Assembly (NCBI GenBank): GCA_018817125.1
Contig: JAHIUN010000013.1
Span: 1-62,694 of the forward strand
Length of the DNA: 62,694 nucleotides
Reading direction: 5' to 3'
Origin: Patescibacteria group bacterium
GTDB lineage: Bacteria > Patescibacteriota > Gracilibacteria > UM-FILTER-43-11
Shown here: in pieces, positions 58,723 to 62,694 of the stretch
Layout of the letters: every line of letters begins with the position of its first letter
Position numbering within the stretch: position 1 is the first letter of the stretch
Notes under the pieces: generated by a model
The model's input: only the letters and a program-made list of their open reading frames with translations
Database searches by the model: none
Told to the model about the DNA's origin: nothing
Position numbers and translations under genes: made by a program

Positions 58723-59375
58723 AAAGAGGCTTTACCCTTGTTGAACTGCTTATCGCAGTAGCGATTATTGCTGTTTTGTCGGTTTCTTCCGTTGTTGGCT
58801 TCGCGTATTTAGGAGATATGCTGAAAGCGCGTGAGGTCACTGGTTTTATTACTGATACTATTCAACAGCAGGAGCTTAAAATTTTACGGGGAGAGTTTGA
58901 AGAAACTATTATTCACCTTTTGCCCAATTATTTGGTGATTGAAGAGATTGATGCAGAGTCTTCAATTGATTTAAATTTCAATAAGACTGCTTGTGATGAT
59001 GATTACCAGATTGATTTTGATATGGGTGGTAATTTAACTCAGCGCGATGAAGAAGGGGCGATTATTCGTATTGAAAGCGTTATTCCGCTTTCTAAATGTG
59101 TTTATTTTAAAGAAGCGGATGATATTGAATGGAGTTATCAGCTCACGATCGGAAATCAGTTTTCTAATACCATTCGCTTTGTCCATTTCAATCTTCAGCG
59201 GGAAAATCTTAATAATCCGATTGCGATTACTGAAGGTGATGGTTCGAGCATCCGCATTAAAGCTCCTTATGCAAAAAAAACTCTTTATAGCCCTGCTGGC
59301 AGTTTAGCTGGCTGGCTAGACTTAACGGTAACTGATCAGGAAGGGGGATCTACTGACACTTTAACGATTCGTTAA
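58317..59375 (+). CDS. Four-helix-bundle domain fused to a GspH/pilin-type prepilin
   Basis: 352 aa. Residues about 8-120 are a four-helix bundle of the S23/IVP family (FRKLIAWQAAKVLTKEIYRI, QMKRASISIMSNIAEGNQR, NFFNIAFSSLTEVDCQSEIA). Residues about 122-137 (SKRDPDSPKSHKNQKNPNE) are encoded by repeat units. Then G|FTLVELLIAVAIIAVLSVSS begins a prepilin of about 215 residues. Prepilin peptidase would cut after the Gly and release the bundle, so the fusion may be harmless. It likely arose when an element landed in the leader of an existing prepilin gene. Overlaps pilC by one base. Confidence 0.8.
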   Translation: MSTYKGTFRKLIAWQAAKVLTKEIYRITNKFPSDEKYGLSSQMKRASISIMSNIAEGNQRTGRKDTLNFFNIAFSSLTEVDCQSEIAFELDYISKKDYDILTELINKAGYLIFRLVESKRDPDSPKSHKNQKNPNERGFTLVELLIAVAIIAVLSVSSVVGFAYLGDMLKAREVTGFITDTIQQQELKILRGEFEETIIHLLPNYLVIEEIDAESSIDLNFNKTACDDDYQIDFDMGGNLTQRDEEGAIIRIESVIPLSKCVYFKEADDIEWSYQLTIGNQFSNTIRFVHFNLQRENLNNPIAITEGDGSSIRIKAPYAKKTLYSPAGSLAGWLDLTVTDQEGGSTDTLTIR

Positions 59376-60754
59376 TGAGTGCTTTTGTCGCAAAAATCCG
59401 GGATAGTTTTTCAGACTTCTGGCTGGAGGTGGATTTGTTTTTTAGTAAATTTAAACGGAAGAAAAAGGTTCCTGGCGTTATTTCCAAATCCGATATCCCC
59501 CCTCCGCAGTCCGCTACACCTTCCGTTCAGTCAAAACCCGCTGAACCCTCTTCCATTCCCTCCGCTCAGGAGGTTGAAAAGATTGGTTATTCTCAGGAAA
59601 ATGCCCCCTTGCCTGTAACAGGAGCTATCGTTAAAGCTGACCGCATAAAGCCAATCGAAAAACGGCCCGCTGGCTTTAGATGGACCCGCCTGTCTACTAA
59701 GGAAAGACTTTTTCTTTATGATCAAATGGCTACGCTTGTTGATGCAGGGGTCACTTTGATCGATGCTTTATCTATTGTTAAGGCTCAAAGCAAAAACAAA
59801 AATCTCAAAAAGTTTTATGGGGAAATGATCCACCATATCAATAGCGGGATGGGCCTGGCGGAAACCATGTTTCTTTTCCCGCATATTTTCCCTTCCATGC
59901 AGTCATCCCTGATCGAGGCGGGTGAAAAAAGCGGAAACCTTAAAATGGTTTTAGCTCAGATTGTGGAAGACCTGGAAAGTCAGCATGATTTTGTGCGTAA
60001 AATAAAAGGGGCTATGTTTTATCCTGTGATTCTGATCGTTTTGGCGCTCGTTATGGTAACAGGTATGATGATCTTCGTGATCCCGAAAGTCGCTAAGCTT
60101 TATGAACAGTCCAATGCCCGGTTGCCCGCTTTAACTCAGGCGGTGATTGATTTTAGTGATTTTCTTTCGCAAAAATACCCATTTATTTTAGGAGGGATCT
60201 TTGGTACTTTTTTCGTACTGTGGCTTTTCTTTTCTAAAACACGCTCCGGTAAATTATTGTGGGAGAAATTTGTAGCCAGTATTCCTGTTTTCGGCAGGAT
60301 TTCCAAAGACAAAAATATTATGGTTTTCGCGTCGAATCTGGGCATGCTGCTGAGTAGCGGTGTTCTGATCAGTGACGCGTTCCAGATTACCGAAAAAACA
60401 ATCGACAATCTTCATTACAAGCGGGCACTTTCGGAAGTTCGTCATGGTATTATGATGGGGAAGAATGTGAGTGAGATGATGGGACTTGAAGACATTAAAG
60501 CTCAGAAATTTAAAGAACATAAATTATTTCCCTTGCAGGTCGCTCAGCTTATTCACATTGGTGAAATCACGGGTACTATTGATAAAATGCTTATGAAGAT
60601 CCGTGATAATTATCACAAAAGCATCAATTATACGCTCAAAAATCTATCGACGATTATTGAACCCCTGATGATTTTTATTGTGGCTATTCTGGTCGGCTCT
60701 ATTTTGCTCGCGGTGATGCTGCCCTTTTTCTATATTGGTACTACCATCGGTTAG
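59375..60754 (+). CDS. pilC: Type IV pilus inner membrane platform protein PilC/GspF
   Basis: 459 aa. A Pro/Ser-rich N-terminal extension (about residues 25-95) is followed by two T2SSF domains: one with FLYDQMATLVDAGVTLIDAL near 108 and one with VFASNLGMLLSSGVLISDAF near 315. Three membrane helices: near 205-230, 265-290 and at the C-terminus (IEPLMIFIVAILVGSILLAVMLP). It anchors the PilB motor. Its ATG shares one base with the stop of the fusion prepilin (TAATG). Confidence 0.93.
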   Translation: MSAFVAKIRDSFSDFWLEVDLFFSKFKRKKKVPGVISKSDIPPPQSATPSVQSKPAEPSSIPSAQEVEKIGYSQENAPLPVTGAIVKADRIKPIEKRPAGFRWTRLSTKERLFLYDQMATLVDAGVTLIDALSIVKAQSKNKNLKKFYGEMIHHINSGMGLAETMFLFPHIFPSMQSSLIEAGEKSGNLKMVLAQIVEDLESQHDFVRKIKGAMFYPVILIVLALVMVTGMMIFVIPKVAKLYEQSNARLPALTQAVIDFSDFLSQKYPFILGGIFGTFFVLWLFFSKTRSGKLLWEKFVASIPVFGRISKDKNIMVFASNLGMLLSSGVLISDAFQITEKTIDNLHYKRALSEVRHGIMMGKNVSEMMGLEDIKAQKFKEHKLFPLQVAQLIHIGEITGTIDKMLMKIRDNYHKSINYTLKNLSTIIEPLMIFIVAILVGSILLAVMLPFFYIGTTIG

Positions 60755-60775
60755 TATTAAATATTTAGTCAACTA

Positions 60776-60786
60776 TTTGGTATACT
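60776..60786 (+). promoter_or_regulatory. Extended -10 promoter of the methyltransferase gene
   Basis: TTTGGTATACT with TGn before the -10 hexamer, 10 bases from the ATG at 60797. Identical to the trxB element at 26388-26397. Confidence 0.55.
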
Positions 60787-60796
60787 GTCTTTTGTC

Positions 60797-61507
60797 ATGC
60801 GTAAAAAACAGTCCGATCAAATCCGGCAGCAGGTTAAAAACACTTATCACGCGATTGCTGATGAGTTTAACCAGACACGTAAACGCCAATGGCTAGAATT
60901 TCAATACTTTCTAGAATTTATAGAAAATGATGTAAAAGTATTAGACCTCGGCTGCGGGAACGGTCGGCTCTATGAACTATTCAAAGGCAAAAAGGTTGAT
61001 TATTGGGGAGTTGATAATAATTCCACTTTTATTGAAAAGGCGAGTGAAAATTTTCCTGATGCTCATTTTCAATTAGGTGATATGGTGGATTTAAATTTGC
61101 CGGATAATTCTTTTGATGCCGTTTTTTGTGTGGCGGTTTTCCATCACATTCCTGGCCGGCGACTGCGCAAAAAATCGCTCAAAGAAATGCATCGCGTCCT
61201 TAAAAAAAATGGAGTCCTGATTCTGACGGCATGGAATCTATTTCAATGGAAGTATTTGAAAAGCTGGATTCAGGCTCTGCTTTCTTTTGTTCTCCATCTT
61301 GGGTTAAAATACGCGTGGAATGATCTGTGGATTGCCTGGGGAAATCATCCTTCCAAGCGCTATTATCATGCCTTTCGGCCCAGGGAATTTTTCCATTATT
61401 TCAAAAATCCAGATTGGATGATTGAAGATTTTTATTTTGTTCGCAAAGGAAGTCGGGTAAAATTTGGTCGGTCTTTTAATCTTTGTGTGATTGCGCGAAA
61501 AAAATGA
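60797..61507 (+). CDS. Class I SAM methyltransferase, Trm9/ALKBH8-like
   Basis: 236 aa. N-terminal YHAIADEFNQTRKRQWLEFQ matches the start of Trm9-type tRNA methyltransferases. SAM motif I is VLDLGCGNGRLYEL near residue 47, with VDNNS, GDMVDLNLPDNSFDAVFCVAVFHHI and EMHRVLKKNGVLILTAWN, and a C-terminal HAFRPREFFHYFKNPDW. In yeast the family methylates the carboxymethyl group on wobble uridine; bacterial substrates are unproven. The stop overlaps the next gene (ATGA), suggesting co-translation with a glycosyltransferase. Confidence 0.8.
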   Translation: MRKKQSDQIRQQVKNTYHAIADEFNQTRKRQWLEFQYFLEFIENDVKVLDLGCGNGRLYELFKGKKVDYWGVDNNSTFIEKASENFPDAHFQLGDMVDLNLPDNSFDAVFCVAVFHHIPGRRLRKKSLKEMHRVLKKNGVLILTAWNLFQWKYLKSWIQALLSFVLHLGLKYAWNDLWIAWGNHPSKRYYHAFRPREFFHYFKNPDWMIEDFYFVRKGSRVKFGRSFNLCVIARKK

Positions 61508-62346
61508 CATCAAAAGCTCATGTTCACATTGCAGGTATACCGATTAATAATGTTTCTTATCAGGAGGCATTAAGACGTATTGATGATTTTGTCAGCGCTG
61601 AGCGCAAGGTTTATGTGGTTACGGTTAATCCGGAAATGATTTTAAATGCGTCCGAAGATGATTTATTTTTTGAGTTATTGAACAATGCTGAGCTTACCAC
61701 TCCTGACGGCATCGGTATTTTATGGGCGACTCATTATCTTTCTAAACCGCTTCCTAAAGGAAAATTTTCACGTTATTTTCAATTTTATCTTTCCCTTCTT
61801 TCCATCTTGTTTGCCCCCAAGCGCATACGGAATCCTTTAAAAGAACGGATTACGGGTGCGGACTTATTCAGGGAGATCGTTGATCGGTCACAGCAAAAAA
61901 AATGGAAAATCTTTTTACTAGGCGCTTCAAAAGGAGTGGCTGAAAAGGCCATTAAAAATTTATCTAAAATATATCCCGATGCCCATTTTGTCGGTTCTTT
62001 TGCAGGTTCTCCGGATGAGGGGGATGAAGAAGGAGCCTGTGATTTAATCAATCAGGCAAAGCCCGATCTCCTCTTTGTCGCTTATGGGAGTCCTGTTCAG
62101 GAATTCTGGATTTATCGGAATTTATTTAAATTGAATAGCGTTAAGGTAGCTATGGGGGTTGGTGGCACTTTTGATTTTTATGCCGATAAGGTTAAACGCG
62201 CTCCTCAATGGATGCAGAAGGTCGGTTTGGAATGGCTTTGGCGTCTTATTCGTGAACCCAAACGCTTCTCGCGCATTTGGAACGCGACCGTTAAGTTTGT
62301 GGGGCTGGTAAGGAAGGAAAAGATGAAAAATAACCACGTCCAATAA
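61504..62346 (+). CDS. WecG/TagA/CpsF family glycosyltransferase
   Basis: 280 aa from ATG 61504, which overlaps the methyltransferase stop by four bases. Family marks: VTVNPEMILNASEDD near residue 43, TTPDGIGILWATHYL near 64, RITGADLF, WKIFLLGASKGVAEKA and the C-terminal GVGGTFDFYADKVKRAPQWM then VGLEWLWRLIREPKR. These enzymes transfer a ManNAc-type sugar to a polyprenyl-linked acceptor in wall teichoic acid or exopolysaccharide synthesis. The polyprenol-kinase-like gene at 3250 may supply the carrier, which is speculation. Confidence 0.92.
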   Translation: MTSKAHVHIAGIPINNVSYQEALRRIDDFVSAERKVYVVTVNPEMILNASEDDLFFELLNNAELTTPDGIGILWATHYLSKPLPKGKFSRYFQFYLSLLSILFAPKRIRNPLKERITGADLFREIVDRSQQKKWKIFLLGASKGVAEKAIKNLSKIYPDAHFVGSFAGSPDEGDEEGACDLINQAKPDLLFVAYGSPVQEFWIYRNLFKLNSVKVAMGVGGTFDFYADKVKRAPQWMQKVGLEWLWRLIREPKRFSRIWNATVKFVGLVRKEKMKNNHVQ

Positions 62347-62482
62347 CCATTGTAAGTAATTCTGATGTTTTTTTGTTTTTAAACCCCCTAGTCTCATCTT
62401 CGCCCTTCGATTTTACTCAGGGCTACGATGAGTCGTTCCCCCCTTATCAGGGGGGGGGCTTGTTTGTTGTTTTTTTCTTTTT
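62347..62482. other. Gene-free region with two strong hairpins after the glycosyltransferase gene
   Basis: CTCATCTTCGCCCT/AGGGCTACGATGAG around a CCTTCGATTTTACTCAGG core (62393-62432), a member of the dispersed repeat also in uvrC. Next, CCCCCCTTATC/GGGGGGGG (about 62439-62457) is followed by TTGTTTGTTGTTTTTTTC, a plausible intrinsic terminator for the two-gene unit. Confidence 0.65.
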
Positions 62483-62694
62483 TTCGAGCTCGGTATGGCA
62501 ATACAGCGTCAACATTTTGAAGGCGGAACAAAGATATAAGGCACGGGGGTCTGGGGGGACACGCCTGCCTGCCGGCAGGCAGGCCTATGGAGATGATGAT
62601 ATAAGGCATAACGTTGGTTTGGGTTCGTGGACCCCCAGGGCTTTTGCTACTTTTGGCCACAAAAGTAGAAAGAAAGATAGTAATACAGAAAAAG
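62483..62694. repeat. Right copy of the window-terminal inverted repeat
   Basis: The last 141 bases are the reverse complement of the first 141. About 70 further bases inward are similar but diverged (TTGTTCCGCCTTCAAAATGT on the complement against TTGTTCTGCCTTCAAAACGC on the left). It contains the same CTACTTTTG/CAAAAGTAG and GCCTGCCGGCAGGC palindromes. Confidence 0.85.

Noticed and set aside
547-62346. Alternative genetic code (UGA as Gly or Trp)
   Set aside because: TGA ends many genes at the expected family length (for example dgt, dinG, the antiporter and the methyltransferase), and Trp is encoded by TGG.
62394-62660. 88-residue open frame at the right end
   Set aside because: It runs through the terminal repeat and two hairpins, contains palindrome-derived residues and matches no family.
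1-62694. Linear plasmid or virus with terminal inverted repeats
   Set aside because: Gene content is chromosomal housekeeping (ribosomal proteins, tRNA ligases, V-ATPase). The identical part of the ends is short and typical of assembly breaks, and no replication or capsid genes are present.

Overview
The window looks like a chromosomal segment, probably one whole assembly contig, of a small-genome bacterium of the Candidate Phyla Radiation (Patescibacteria) type. This placement is inference. It rests on the mix of gene families: a DUF4012 protein, a DUF4015 hydrolase, a PEGA protein, VanW, several S23-like four-helix-bundle proteins, a short PilB with PilC and many prepilins, lactate dehydrogenase with a V-type ATPase instead of an F-type, and little biosynthesis. 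Stops behave normally: TGA ends many genes and TGG encodes Trp, so this is not a UGA-recoded lineage. Promoters where visible are ordinary sigma-70-like boxes, sometimes 6 nt before the ATG (leaderless).

Layout. 1-546: repeat-rich left end. 547-3831 (-): DUF4015 hydrolase, PEGA protein, YraN, polyprenol kinase. 3940-5987 (+): dGTPase-like, NrdR, DUF192. 6067-10410 (-): CtpA protease, DnaJ, DUF4012. 10560-15192 (+): SDR, lactate dehydrogenase, exonuclease-DinG helicase. 15384-17040 (-): RarA and a coiled-coil protein. 17211-26346 (+): complete nine-gene V-ATPase operon in the order H-I-K-E-C-F-A-B-D, with a Na+-type rotor protein, then trxB. 27394-34941 (-): rplT, rpmI, infC, yggT, pgeF, nnrD, murB, gltX, a four-helix-bundle gene, a cyclophilin lipoprotein and a pilin. 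35052-41394 (+): pth, tRNA-Gln (-), lipoproteins, VanW, rRNA-modification genes and a second four-helix-bundle gene. 41437-44029 (-): pyrG, trpS. 44232-46960 (+): STAS, KefB-type antiporter, HAD. 46992-50281 (-): a cluster of phosphate/nucleotide enzymes, then a nucleotidyltransferase-like protein. 50399-53696 (+): a UvrC carrying an internal GNAT domain, and a lipoprotein. 53734-60754: type IV pilus genes in two divergent blocks, one with a third four-helix-bundle domain fused to a prepilin. 60797-62346 (+): Trm9-like methyltransferase and WecG/TagA glycosyltransferase. The two ends of the window are inverted copies of one repeat.

The most unusual property is in the spacers. Most intergenic gaps hold arrays of a short unit (7-15 nt) repeated with small changes, then repeated again in inverted orientation, giving long quasi-palindromes. 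Unit sequence differs from gap to gap but falls into families. All three four-helix-bundle genes lie between the two arms of such an inverted array, and for each there is an ORF-less hairpin of the same unit family elsewhere in the window. This resembles an autonomous/non-autonomous element pair, like RAYT transposases with REP hairpins, or the stem-loop intervening sequences in 23S rRNA that carry S23 genes. I propose it as an undescribed family of mobile or hairpin elements. Repeat units also enter coding sequence where the protein tolerates it: prepilin leader peptides, linkers in the DinG-like helicase and a lipoprotein, and in-frame insertions in UvrC and RarA.

Metabolically the segment suggests a fermentative cell. 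Lactate dehydrogenase regenerates NAD+, the V-ATPase probably pumps Na+ at the cost of ATP, a cation/proton antiporter exchanges ions, and pili plus cell-surface proteins (VanW, DUF4012, DUF4015, lipoproteins) serve attachment and envelope upkeep.
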